Below, piece after piece: positions 1 to 7,545 of a stretch of 64,000 nucleotides of DNA. This DNA is from Guptibacillus algicola (GTDB lineage Bacteria > Bacillota > Bacilli > Bacillales > Guptibacillaceae). The stretch is from the NCBI RefSeq assembly GCF_020171805.1, contig NZ_JAIVAF010000006.1:62001-126000 (forward strand), given 5' to 3'. The position numbers and the translations under genes are program-made. The notes beneath the pieces were generated by a model that did no database searches, was not told where the DNA came from, and was given only the letters and a program-made list of their open reading frames with translations. Position 1 is the first letter of the stretch. Each line of letters starts with the position of its first letter.

Positions 1-887
1 TCAGGCTGTCCAATATGAACGAGCATCATGATCGCTCCATGTAAAAGTCCAGATGGGTTTGCAATTTCTTTTCCAGCGATATCAGGAGCACTTCCGTGAA
101 TCGCTTCAAACATCGCGATTTCATCGCCGATATTTGCAGACCCCGCTAGCCCTACACTACCTGCAATTTGAGCTGCGATATCTGAGGCAATATCACCATA
201 AAGGTTAGGCGTAACGATGACATCAAATTCTTCAGGTGTATCTGCAATGCGTGCCATACCGATATCAACAATATAGTGACTAGATTCGATATCCGGATAT
301 TCTGCTGCAATTTCTTTAAATACTTGATGGAACAATCCGTCACTCAATTTCATAATATTATCTTTCACTAAGCAAGTAACTTTCTTGCGATTGTTTTGAC
401 GAGCATACTCAAATGCATACCGAACAATACGTTCAGAGCCAGGACGAGAAATAAGCTTTAAGCTTTGAACGACATCAGGCGTTTGTTGGTGTTCGATTCC
501 TGCATAAAGATCTTCTTCATTTTCACGCACGATCACTAGGTCCATGTCTGGATGTTTATTTTCGATGACTGGGCTATAAGATACACAAGGGCGAACGTTT
601 GCATACAGTCCCATAGCAGTTCTAATCGTAACGTTTAAGCTTTTATAGCCTCCACCCTGAGGTGTTGTAATCGGTGCTTTCAGAAATACTTTTGTTCGAC
701 GTAGTGACTCCCATGCTTCTTGTGGAATCCCAGTAGAGTTCCCTGTAAGATAAACCTTTTCACCTACATCGATAAACTCTGGGTCTATTTCAGCACCTGC
801 TTTTTCTAAAATGTGCATTGTTGCTTCCATAATTTCAGGACCTATCCCGTCCCCTGTCGCAACTGTAATCGGACGCTTCTCTGCCAT
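1..887 (-). CDS. Isocitrate/isopropylmalate dehydrogenase family, probable NADP-dependent isocitrate dehydrogenase (3' end cut by window)
   Basis: Oxidative decarboxylation of isocitrate to 2-oxoglutarate in the TCA cycle is the likely role. The reading frame opens with ATG at 887 behind an AGGAGAGAGA-type site and stays open to base 1, giving about 295 residues without a stop; the C-terminus lies outside. Seen: the N-terminal GDGIGPEI motif, KSLNV followed by an Arg-rich substrate helix (SLNV favours isocitrate over the isopropylmalate enzymes), VRENEEDLYAGIE, the KDNIMK lysine region and NLYGDIASD metal aspartates, then a nucleotide-side HGSAPDIAGK. It resembles the ICDH-alpha type group rather than classical B. 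subtilis Icd. Family is secure; substrate is inferred from motifs. Confidence 0.85.
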   Translation of the reverse strand, partial: MAEKRPITVATGDGIGPEIMEATMHILEKAGAEIDPEFIDVGEKVYLTGNSTGIPQEAWESLRRTKVFLKAPITTPQGGGYKSLNVTIRTAMGLYANVRPCVSYSPVIENKHPDMDLVIVRENEEDLYAGIEHQQTPDVVQSLKLISRPGSERIVRYAFEYARQNNRKKVTCLVKDNIMKLSDGLFHQVFKEIAAEYPDIESSHYIVDIGMARIADTPEEFDVIVTPNLYGDIASDIAAQIAGSVGLAGSANIGDEIAMFEAIHGSAPDIAGKEIANPSGLLHGAIMMLVHIGQP

Positions 888-1025
888 GGTTCTCTCTCCT
901 TCTCTCTGGTCAATCTCAAAGATTCTATGATTAAACCATTTATGTTATCGCTTTCCTTCGTTATTATAGAAATCCTGTTGTTTTTTGTCAATTTAGCAAG
1001 TTACAGCAACAACGTTTCTTATAAC

Positions 1026-1050
1026 AAAAAGAACCTCAATCAAGAGGTTC
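1026..1050 (-). terminator. Rho-independent terminator after the Sco gene
   Basis: Arms gaacctc (1031-1037) and gaggttc (1044-1050) form a 7-bp stem with a 6-nt loop, followed on the minus strand by five T. It separates the Sco gene from the dehydrogenase downstream. Confidence 0.75.
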
Positions 1051-1142
1051 AAAGCTTCTTCTTGCGGAAGAGATACCTGCCCCACGGAAAACGAGCACCC
1101 TGAATCGGTAATCCCCACCACTTTCAATGAAAAAAGTTTTAT

Positions 1143-1715
1143 TTACTGAAGTGCTTTCACATCGTCAACGATCTCTTCATATGGAACGTTCGAAACACCT
1201 TCATATTTCTTTACGACGATTCCTTCTTTATTAATAAGATAAAAAGAAGTACCGTGAGTAAATTGGTCAGAATTTGGGTCAGGCAATGCTAAGGTTTGGA
1301 AGCTATTCTTAGCAAATTCTTGTATTTCATCACCATTATAACCAGTTAGAAAATGCCAGTTAGACAAGTCAGCATCGAACTTTTCAGAGAATGCGACAAG
1401 CTGCTCAGGTGTATCACGCTCTGGGTCAACGGTGTAAGATACGATTTCTGCATCTACATTAGCTTTGGCAAGTCTATCCTGAATTTTAGACATATTGGAT
1501 GTCATCGGAGGACATACAGTATCACAATTTGTAAAAATGAAATTAGCAAGCCAAACGTCACCTTCTAAATCCTGTAATCCAAATTCACTATTTGTATGAT
1601 CCGTATATGTAAAATCTTCTACCTTCCAGTCAAGATCGTCGGGTACATCTTTCCCACATGCAGCTAACAGCACAAGCCCAATAAGACCCACTGTAAAAAC
1701 GAGTTTTTTTCGCAT
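1143..1715 (-). CDS. SCO family copper chaperone lipoprotein for cytochrome c oxidase assembly
   Basis: Sco proteins help build the CuA centre of cytochrome c oxidase. The 190-residue product has a lipoprotein signal with lipobox LAAC (Cys20) and a thioredoxin-like fold with the Sco copper motif CDTVC (Cys64, Cys68). The third ligand is His154 in QFTHGTSFYL. Length matches B. subtilis YpmQ/BsSco. It appears monocistronic with its own terminator. A CtaG assembly factor lies 3.5 kb away, so respiratory assembly functions recur in this neighbourhood. Confidence 0.93.
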   Translation of the reverse strand: MRKKLVFTVGLIGLVLLAACGKDVPDDLDWKVEDFTYTDHTNSEFGLQDLEGDVWLANFIFTNCDTVCPPMTSNMSKIQDRLAKANVDAEIVSYTVDPERDTPEQLVAFSEKFDADLSNWHFLTGYNGDEIQEFAKNSFQTLALPDPNSDQFTHGTSFYLINKEGIVVKKYEGVSNVPYEEIVDDVKALQ

Positions 1716-1814
1716 TTCTCTCTTCCCTCCATACTAAGCTTTCTCCTTATACCATATCTGAAATAGTATCAGCTTGCCATACGTTTTATGCGTATTTTTT
1801 GATCATTTCATGAA

Positions 1815-1845
1815 ATAAAGAAAAGCCCGAACGATGTATTCAGGC
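1815..1845 (-). terminator. Rho-independent terminator after the SDR gene
   Basis: gcccgaa (1825-1831) pairs with ttcaggc (1839-1845) with one G-T wobble; on the minus strand the stem is followed by TTTTCTTTATTT. Confidence 0.7.
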
Positions 1846-2619
1846 TCACTTCTCTTTTTGAACATTTCTTACGATGCTGGTCGCTAGTTTTCGGGGCATC
1901 AAACGAACGGAATTTGCCATCAATCGATTCTGCCCCCCAGGAATAATAACACTCTTCCCTTTCATAAACCCTTCGTATCCTAATTTAGCAACAGCTTTTG
2001 AATCCATTGCTCCCATATCGAATAATTTAGATTTACCTAAGTCAGCTCGGTCTGCAAAGTTTGTTTTAGTTGGGCCAGGACAGAGTGCCGAAACTGTTAC
2101 TCCAGACCCTTTCAATTCATTTTCGATCGCTTCTGAAAATGAAAGCACATATGCTTTAGAAGCATAGTAAACTGCCATCAACGGACCAGGTTGGAAGGCT
2201 GCTGTTGAAGCTACGTTCAATATCTTACCGTGTCCTCGCTCTGACATCCCTCTTAGAAATAGTTTCGTTAAGTGCGTTAGTGAATTGATGTTAAGATAAA
2301 GCATGTCCATCTCCTTCTGTAGATCATTATCTACAAATTGACCAAACAACCCTACACCTGCATTATTAACGAGGATGTCAACTTTTTTTCCAAGCTTTTG
2401 TACTTGTGAATAAACTTCATTCGGTGCATTAGGTTTTGAAAGATCGCTTACGATAATATCGACTTCGACACCATCCTTTTTCAATTCTATAGCATTCTCT
2501 TCTAACTTTTCGTTATTTCGTGCGACAAGAATTAAATCAATGTTCTCCTTCGCCATTAATTTAGCAAAATCATATCCTAAACCACTGGATGCCCCAGTGA
2601 TCAATGCTGTTTCTTTCAT
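1846..2619 (-). CDS. Short-chain dehydrogenase/reductase (SDR), DltE/YqjQ-like
   Basis: Cytosolic NAD(P)-dependent oxidoreductase, substrate unknown. 257 residues with the classical SDR layout: TGASSGLG cofactor loop at residues 8-15, NNAGVG near 86, a catalytic Ser around 138 and the YYASK active site near 152. ATG at 2619 has GGAGG 9 nt upstream. The ArsR regulator gene lies directly upstream on the same strand, 69 nt away, and the same TTTAAACAT motif precedes both, so co-regulation is likely. Confidence 0.9.
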   Translation of the reverse strand: MKETALITGASSGLGYDFAKLMAKENIDLILVARNNEKLEENAIELKKDGVEVDIIVSDLSKPNAPNEVYSQVQKLGKKVDILVNNAGVGLFGQFVDNDLQKEMDMLYLNINSLTHLTKLFLRGMSERGHGKILNVASTAAFQPGPLMAVYYASKAYVLSFSEAIENELKGSGVTVSALCPGPTKTNFADRADLGKSKLFDMGAMDSKAVAKLGYEGFMKGKSVIIPGGQNRLMANSVRLMPRKLATSIVRNVQKEK

Positions 2620-2646
2620 TTTATAAAACCTCCATTATTTCAATTA

Positions 2647-2664
2647 GTTTAAACATTTAAACAT
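2647..2664. promoter_or_regulatory. Putative ArsR-family operator between regulator and SDR gene
   Basis: gtttaaacatttaaacat contains the palindrome GTTTAAAC and two TTTAAACAT repeats. The same agtttaaacat word occurs at 3027-3037 upstream of the ArsR gene. Reading it as the regulator's own operator is inference from position. Confidence 0.5.
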
Positions 2665-2688
2665 TATATGTGCTAAAAAGTAGAAGAT

Positions 2689-3006
2689 TTAAAAACATGC
2701 ATCTTCTACCTTATCTAACAAGTGTTTTAAGGTTGCCACACTTTCTTCTAATTGCAATGAATAATAGCGTGTTGTCCCTTGTTTAGAAGCTGAAACAAGT
2801 CCAACTTCACGAAGAATTTTCAAGTGATGGGAAATCGCTGGTCTCGACAACGTTGATTTCTCAGTGATTTCATTTACACTTAATTGATCATGGTCACTTA
2901 GAAGCATAATGATATCCTGTCTATATGGATCTCCTAATGCTTGAAAGATCGGTGTACTTTTACGAAAAAGTTCAATTGCACCGTTATGTTCCATTTCTTT
3001 ACTCAT
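2689..3006 (-). CDS. ArsR/SmtB-family winged-helix repressor
   Basis: 105-residue HTH regulator. The winged-helix core runs from FQALGDPYRQDIIMLL to the recognition helix SRPAISHHLKIL and the beta-wing TTRYYSL. The Cys and His ligand sets of ArsR alpha3 or SmtB alpha5 sites are not evident, so it may sense a non-metal signal or act by another route. ATG at 3006 is preferred over GTG at 3015 because the GGA of the ribosome site would abut the latter. The neighbouring SDR gene is the obvious target. Confidence 0.88.
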   Translation of the reverse strand: MSKEMEHNGAIELFRKSTPIFQALGDPYRQDIIMLLSDHDQLSVNEITEKSTLSRPAISHHLKILREVGLVSASKQGTTRYYSLQLEESVATLKHLLDKVEDACF

Positions 3007-3026
3007 AGCAAACACGTCCGTTCAAA

Positions 3027-3040
3027 AGTTTAAACATATG
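3027..3040. promoter_or_regulatory. Second copy of the TTTAAACAT operator, upstream of the ArsR gene
   Basis: agtttaaacatatg repeats the word found at 2646-2656. Its placement just before the regulator start suggests autoregulation. Confidence 0.45.
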
Positions 3041-3059
3041 ATCTAATATGATAATAAGG

Positions 3060-3090
3060 AAAATAAAGACGGTTGTCAACATTAACCGAC
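3060..3090 (-). terminator. Probable terminator after the CDF transporter gene
   Basis: gacggtt (3068-3074) and aaccgac (3084-3090) form an imperfect stem with one mismatch, followed on the minus strand by TTTATTTTC. Confidence 0.5.
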
Positions 3091-3115
3091 CTTTATTTTC
3101 TTAAAATGCTCAATT

Positions 3116-4012
3116 CTAACGATCTTCTGATGCCTCTTTGTCCATGAGACAATTTTCATCCTGGTAATCAACTTGTATCGTTAAATGCTCTAAATTTAGT
3201 TCTTCGACAAACTCCTGGATTTTTTTCTTCAGATCAATAATCTCCATTTTTCCGAGTGACTCTTCCACAACAATATGCGTACTTAGCACATGCTGTTCAC
3301 CATCTAATGACCATAGGTGAGTGTGATGAGTAGAGATGATACCAGGAAGAGCAGCAATTTTGTTTTTAATTTCTTTGAAATCTACACCTTCTGGAACAGC
3401 GTCTAGGAAGATCATGACGGTTTTCTTAAGATTTTTGATAACGTTGAATAAGACATACACCGTAATCATGATTGAAAGAATCGGATCAAGAATCGGTATG
3501 TTCTTAAACATCAATACAATGCTTACGATCAACACTGCTACCCAGCCTAGTACGTCTTCAAGAAGATGCCACGTCACAACTTTTTCATTCATCGACTTAC
3601 CGCTTCTGAGTTTAAATACAGCAGCGCCATTAACAAGAATCCCTAGGATTGCTAGGATCAACATACCAGTTGCCTGAACTGGCTCTGGATCTAGGAGGCG
3701 AGGGACTGCTTGCGTTAAAATAAAGAGTGAGCCAACTATGAGAATGATGCTATTGATAACAGCACCAAGCAACGAGAATCGTTTATATCCAAAGCTAAAC
3801 GTCGCATTGCTACCTTTCTTATTGGACTTCTTTTGTAGATACCAGGATATACCTAGGGACAACGAGTCTCCTAAATCATGAAGAGCGTCAGATAAAATCG
3901 CCATACTGTTTGTTAATAGGCCACCTATAATTTCAATAATCGTAAACCCTAAATTCAGAAAAAATGCTGTTTTAATATTTTTAACAGCGTTGTGATGATG
4001 GTGGTGTCCCAT
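3116..4012 (-). CDS. Cation diffusion facilitator (CzcD-type Zn/Co exporter)
   Basis: Proton-coupled efflux of divalent metal across the cell membrane. A His-rich N-terminus (GHHHHHN) precedes six predicted membrane helices. The first metal site is in SDALHDLGDS (HxxxD in TM2) and the second in WHLLEDVLGW (TM5). A cytosolic C-terminal domain of about 90 residues contains the HTHLWSLDGEQH metal-binding stretch. ATG at 4012 follows GAGGGATAAA; an in-frame ATG at 4045 would add 11 residues but has poorer spacing. A CzrA sensor gene lies 600 nt upstream on the same strand, with three tiny membrane genes and a terminator between. Confidence 0.93.
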   Translation of the reverse strand: MGHHHHHNAVKNIKTAFFLNLGFTIIEIIGGLLTNSMAILSDALHDLGDSLSLGISWYLQKKSNKKGSNATFSFGYKRFSLLGAVINSIILIVGSLFILTQAVPRLLDPEPVQATGMLILAILGILVNGAAVFKLRSGKSMNEKVVTWHLLEDVLGWVAVLIVSIVLMFKNIPILDPILSIMITVYVLFNVIKNLKKTVMIFLDAVPEGVDFKEIKNKIAALPGIISTHHTHLWSLDGEQHVLSTHIVVEESLGKMEIIDLKKKIQEFVEELNLEHLTIQVDYQDENCLMDKEASEDR

Positions 4013-4087
4013 TTTATCCCTCTTTTCGATCAATTTCCATACCATTCGCCTTTATTATGTATACCTTACAGCAAAACTTTTATAACA

Positions 4088-4122
4088 TAAAAAAAAAGAC
4101 CCTCCTCTTTGGAAAAGTCCTC
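4088..4122 (-). terminator. Probable terminator after the small membrane-protein genes
   Basis: GAC-TTTT-CC pairs with GG-AGGG-TC including several G-T wobbles, followed by nine T on the minus strand. It would end the czrA/small-gene transcript before the CDF gene. Confidence 0.55.
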
Positions 4123-4218
4123 TTATACATTACCAAAAGCCCAAATCCAGTAGGCGACTCCCCATACTGCGCTGATTATTAATAATATGATAAGCAATCG
4201 AATATTTTTACTCCTCAT
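4123..4218 (-). CDS. Tiny membrane protein, 31 residues
   Basis: ATG at 4218 lies 8 nt after AAGGAGAG and overlaps the end of the preceding small gene in another frame (ATGAGGAGTAA). The peptide has a basic N-terminus (RSKNIR) and one hydrophobic helix ending in WGVAYWIWAFGNV. I do not recognise the family. Its coupling to the preceding gene and good ribosome site support translation. It could be an accessory subunit of a membrane complex. Confidence 0.6.
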   Translation of the reverse strand: MRSKNIRLLIILLIISAVWGVAYWIWAFGNV

Positions 4219-4354
4219 TCTTAAGTCTCTCCTTTTGACTCTCTACCTTTCTTTCTTTGCGTTTCAACATATATAGAAAGAAACCAAACAGACCAAAAAC
4301 CACAAAGAAGAGAACCGTCGACATGACGACCAAAATCGTTCCAATGTCCATCAT
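4208..4354 (-). CDS. Small single-pass membrane protein, 48 residues
   Basis: Starts at ATG 4354 (a second ATG follows immediately) with AAGGTGGACGAG upstream. Residues 6-30 form a hydrophobic helix; residues 30-48 are a charged tail rich in Lys and Glu. The stop overlaps the start of the 31-residue gene, so the two are translationally coupled. No family recognised. Confidence 0.6.
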   Translation of the reverse strand: MMDIGTILVVMSTVLFFVVFGLFGFFLYMLKRKERKVESQKERLKNEE

Positions 4355-4389
4355 CTCGTCCACCTTCCTACAAAAACTATGTTATTCTC

Positions 4390-4512
4390 TTAACCACTAT
4401 AAGATAAATAGATCGAGAATGCACCTATTACTACCATTGTGATAAAAGGCAGAATAAACGCAAAGAAAATAACAGCTGATTCTGTCTTATGCTGCATAAT
4501 TTTAGCTAACAT
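4390..4512 (-). CDS. Small single-pass membrane protein, 40 residues
   Basis: ATG at 4512 is preceded by GAGAGGGGAATAAGA, a good ribosome site, and is preferred over a longer in-frame ATG at 4572. The N-terminus (KIMQHKTES) is polar and residues 13-37 form one membrane helix. It is the first of three tiny membrane genes downstream of czrA. Family not recognised. Confidence 0.6.
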   Translation of the reverse strand: MLAKIMQHKTESAVIFFAFILPFITMVVIGAFSIYLSYSG

Positions 4513-4614
4513 TCTTATTCCCCTCTCGCACTTGCTACCAACATTATAACGTTGACCCTCTTTATACAACATCCGATTTTATGAACGTTTCAAAACTTTT
4601 TTCAACATAAAGTA

Positions 4615-4941
4615 CTAATCATGGCATGCATGATTAATCGCTTGACTCAGTAGAGCCATCACGTGCTTATCATCTGGTGAATAATAAATGCTTGTTCCGG
4701 CTCTACGAAACTTTACGAGCCTTAAGTTCTTCAAGAACCGCAGTTGATGGGAGACGGTGGACTGAGATAATTGTAGTCCTTCTGCTATTTCACTTACAGA
4801 GCATTCATGATCAGCTAGAAGATTTAAAATCCGAATTCGTGTAGGATCCCCGAGAGCTTTAAACGTTTGTGACACGATAAACAACGTTTCTTCATCTAGA
4901 TCCAAATTCTCAAGGATAACGTCTTGTTCTTGATTATCCAT
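4615..4941 (-). CDS. czrA: CzrA-like Zn(II)/Co(II)-sensing ArsR-family repressor
   Basis: Metal-responsive repressor of efflux genes. 108 residues with a winged-helix core ([11 protein letters not shown], recognition helix [12 protein letters not shown]). The alpha5 metal site known from S. aureus CzrA (Asp, His+2, His+13, His+16) is reproduced exactly as Asp91, His93, His104 and His107. A perfect operator lies just upstream. The downstream genes are three tiny membrane proteins and then the CDF exporter, its expected target. Confidence 0.93.
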   Translation of the reverse strand: MDNQEQDVILENLDLDEETLFIVSQTFKALGDPTRIRILNLLADHECSVSEIAEGLQLSQSTVSHQLRFLKNLRLVKFRRAGTSIYYSPDDKHVMALLSQAINHACHD

Positions 4942-4958
4942 AACTCCTCCTCCATTCT

Positions 4959-4978
4959 ATATGAATATACGTTCATAT
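4959..4978. promoter_or_regulatory. CzrA operator
   Basis: atatgaa (4959-4965) and ttcatat (4972-4978) form a perfect 7-bp inverted repeat with the TGAA-N6-TTCA core of SmtB/CzrA operators. It sits immediately upstream of the czrA ribosome site. Confidence 0.85.
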
Positions 4979-5203
4979 ATTATCTTGTTGTCATTCTATG
5001 TGAAGAGTGAATCTACTGTCAACCTACGTAAGAATGTCACGGTTCCTTCACACATTCCTTTTGGGCATTGTTGTATTTCTATTCATTCCTTCTTACAATG
5101 ATGGTAGACACTGCTAACTAATGAGATTTTCTTAAGATATGGTATGATGGGTATGTTGATTTACTACTTACTGGCTTATGAAATATAGATGGAGGTGTTC
5201 CTT

Positions 5204-6109
5204 ATGTGGGAACAATTAACGAGCACGTTTTCCTTTAGTGCTCTATGGAGTCCTGGATTGATGGTAGCAGCCATTTTTGTGGCTGTACTTTACCTACTAG
5301 TAACAGGGCCATGGAAAAATTCATTTAAAGATTCAGCTCCTTTTCCCTTGTACAAAAAGCTGTTCTTTCTTTTAGGCGTATTTATTCTCTATATTGGATT
5401 TGGAGGACCACTGTCCTTGATGGGACATTTACTCTTAAGTATCCATATGACAGAGATGGCGCTTGTTTATCTAATCGCTCCGCCATTGATGATTATCGGT
5501 ACTCCAGCATGGGTTCTAAGGCCGCTTCTCAACATCAAGGTCGTACACAAATTAGTAAAATTCTTTACATTTCCAATTATATCTTTGCTCTTATTTAACG
5601 GTTTATTTTCTTTCTATCATATACCTGAAATATTTGACTACTTGATGGTTAACTATACGGCTCAGGATATTTACAAAGTCGCACTAATCTTATCTGCATT
5701 TGCAATGTGGTGGCCACTTGTTTGTCCCGTCCCAGAATATGATACGTTATCAGGAGTTAAAAAGCTTGGATATATTTTCGCAGACGGTGTTCTGTTAACA
5801 CCTGCCTGTGCATTGATTATCTTTGCAACAACACCATTATATACTACTTATACAGATCCAACAGTTTGGGCTACTGCAATGGGGTATTGTGTTCCAGGAG
5901 GGACAGTTGTACCTCCGGAGCTTTTCTCACAATTTAAGCCCCTAGGGATTATGGAGGACCAGCAATTAGGTGGAATCATCATGAAGATCATTCAAGAGAT
6001 TTCTTATGGTTCTGCTCTTGGCTATATCTTCTTCCAATGGGCACGAAGAGAAAGAGAGAAAGACGATGAAGAGTTACAATCAGCTAATTTCAGAATGACA
6101 GAAGTATAA
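5204..6109 (+). CDS. ctaG: Cytochrome c oxidase assembly factor CtaG (caa3-type)
   Basis: Integral membrane protein needed to form active caa3-type cytochrome c oxidase in B. subtilis. 301 residues starting at ATG 5204, 6 nt after GGAGGTG; an in-frame ATG at 5189 lies upstream of that site and is rejected. About seven hydrophobic helices are visible with His residues in LLSIHMTEMAL and FSFYHIPEIF, which fit the CtaG_caa3 family. A strong terminator follows. Confidence 0.95.
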   Translation: MWEQLTSTFSFSALWSPGLMVAAIFVAVLYLLVTGPWKNSFKDSAPFPLYKKLFFLLGVFILYIGFGGPLSLMGHLLLSIHMTEMALVYLIAPPLMIIGTPAWVLRPLLNIKVVHKLVKFFTFPIISLLLFNGLFSFYHIPEIFDYLMVNYTAQDIYKVALILSAFAMWWPLVCPVPEYDTLSGVKKLGYIFADGVLLTPACALIIFATTPLYTTYTDPTVWATAMGYCVPGGTVVPPELFSQFKPLGIMEDQQLGGIIMKIIQEISYGSALGYIFFQWARREREKDDEELQSANFRMTEV

Positions 6110-6112
6110 TTT

Positions 6113-6148
6113 AAACAGGCAGTGAAGAAGTCTCTTCACTGCCTGTTT
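6113..6148. terminator. Bidirectional terminator between ctaG and a convergent membrane gene
   Basis: A 16-bp perfect stem (aaacaggcagtgaaga with its complement) and a 4-nt loop. It serves both converging transcripts and ends one base before the minus-strand gene's stop codon. Confidence 0.9.
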
Positions 6149-6616
6149 CTATTTAGATAACCGTCGTAATATCAAAGCGCGAAGCGCAAAACCTATTCCA
6201 ACGCCTACCCCAATTCCTATTATCGGAATGAATGTAGGTGCGATTGGTGAAGGAATGCTTGAGTAAATCACTCCAATCGTTGAAAAATACGCTGCTGAAA
6301 CAAACGGTAGAGTTAAATACGGTGGAGTAGGCAATCCTAATCGCTCATAAGCCATGACATAACTCTCAAAGATTGCAAACAAATAGATACATGGATAAAA
6401 CATGGCCCATTCATAATTTGTTACGTCGATTGCTAGCCCAGATTTTCCTTGAAAGCTATACATGATGTTCAAATTCAAATTCGATTTCACATTGATCACA
6501 AATTCTAGAATGATGAAAAATCCACCTCGTATATACGCTCGATTAAGAATTTGACCAAACCCTGGAAACGCAATACTCCATAACAATATTTCAATAGGAA
6601 AGAGTTTTCTTTTCAA
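6149..6616 (-). CDS. Hypothetical multi-pass membrane protein, 155 residues
   Basis: Opens with a TTG start behind GGTGATAAG. The N-terminal FPGFGQILNRAYIRG resembles the GxGQ turn of TM2-like small membrane proteins. About four further hydrophobic segments follow, including a Gly/Ile/Val-rich helix near the C-terminus. No catalytic motif. Function unknown. Confidence 0.75.
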   Translation of the reverse strand: MKRKLFPIEILLWSIAFPGFGQILNRAYIRGGFFIILEFVINVKSNLNLNIMYSFQGKSGLAIDVTNYEWAMFYPCIYLFAIFESYVMAYERLGLPTPPYLTLPFVSAAYFSTIGVIYSSIPSPIAPTFIPIIGIGVGVGIGFALRALILRRLSK

Positions 6617-6767
6617 CTTATCACCAGCTTCTCAAACCAACTTGTACACCATTACTTTTTCCAAATAAATGGGATTGATTCTTCATGCTTGGAATTATTT
6701 TCAGAATTAGCTTGTCACTCTTTGCCACATACTACAGATATCCATATTAAATAAGGAGGCTGTAAGT

Positions 6768-7502
6768 ATGCTGACAACCAATCAGCTTCGTTCATTTAAA
6801 ACAATCATAAAAAGACGTTTAGCAGAAATTGCACAACAGGAAACTTCTGAACAAGAAGACTTTGGCCTATCGCAAGCTCTTGTTCAACAATCTACTGGCG
6901 AGCTTTCAAATTATGATAACCATCCGGGTGATACAGGAACGGAACTTTTCGAGAGAGAGAAGGACCTTTCGTTAGATGAGCATTTAAAGCAGGAGAAAGC
7001 CGAGCTTAACCTTGCGCTACAAAGAATAAACCAGGGGAAATATGGAGTTTGTGAAGTATGTGGAAGGGAGATTGCTGTAGAACGCCTTGAGGCGATGCCT
7101 ACTGCCGTAACGTGCGTAGACCATTCACCTTCAAACCACACATCACAAAATCGGCCAGCTGAAGAAGATACGCTAGGTCCACCGTTCGGTAAATTCGATA
7201 ACGACAATAAAGATGCAAACTTCTTTGACTCAGAAGATTCGTGGCAACGTGCAGCTAGTTATGGCACGTCAGAAACCCCGTCGGATTTCATCGATCCTAA
7301 AAAAGATTACGACAACATGTACGTCGAATCTAATGAACCGTATGGGTATGTGGAAGAGATCGAAACGTTTATCACTTCTGATATCAATGGCAAGCCAACA
7401 GGAATCATGCCTAACGAATCACATGAACGATATGAAGAGACGATGGATGAATATGAACAGAGCATGTTCGAAGGGTCATTGGAGGATTCAGACTATAAGT
7501 AA
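6768..7502 (+). CDS. yteA: YteA-type TraR/DksA zinc-finger protein
   Basis: Cytosolic protein of 244 residues with a DksA-like layout: an N-terminal helical region with Asp/Glu around 50-75, then a zinc finger with Cys95, Cys98, Cys116 and His119 (C-x2-C-x17-C-x2-H). The tail of about 120 residues is acidic and Tyr-rich, as in B. subtilis YteA. It may modulate RNA polymerase like DksA, but that is not shown for YteA. ATG at 6768 follows AAGGAGGCTG. Strong terminator downstream. Confidence 0.9.
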   Translation: MLTTNQLRSFKTIIKRRLAEIAQQETSEQEDFGLSQALVQQSTGELSNYDNHPGDTGTELFEREKDLSLDEHLKQEKAELNLALQRINQGKYGVCEVCGREIAVERLEAMPTAVTCVDHSPSNHTSQNRPAEEDTLGPPFGKFDNDNKDANFFDSEDSWQRAASYGTSETPSDFIDPKKDYDNMYVESNEPYGYVEEIETFITSDINGKPTGIMPNESHERYEETMDEYEQSMFEGSLEDSDYK

Positions 7503-7504
7503 TT

Positions 7505-7545
7505 AAAAAACGCCGATCCATGGCTATCATGGATCGGCGTTTTTT
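7505..7545. terminator. Bidirectional terminator between yteA and argS
   Basis: Twelve-base arms cgccgatccatg (7511-7522) and catggatcggcg (7528-7539), flanked by six A and six T, serve both converging genes. Confidence 0.93.
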
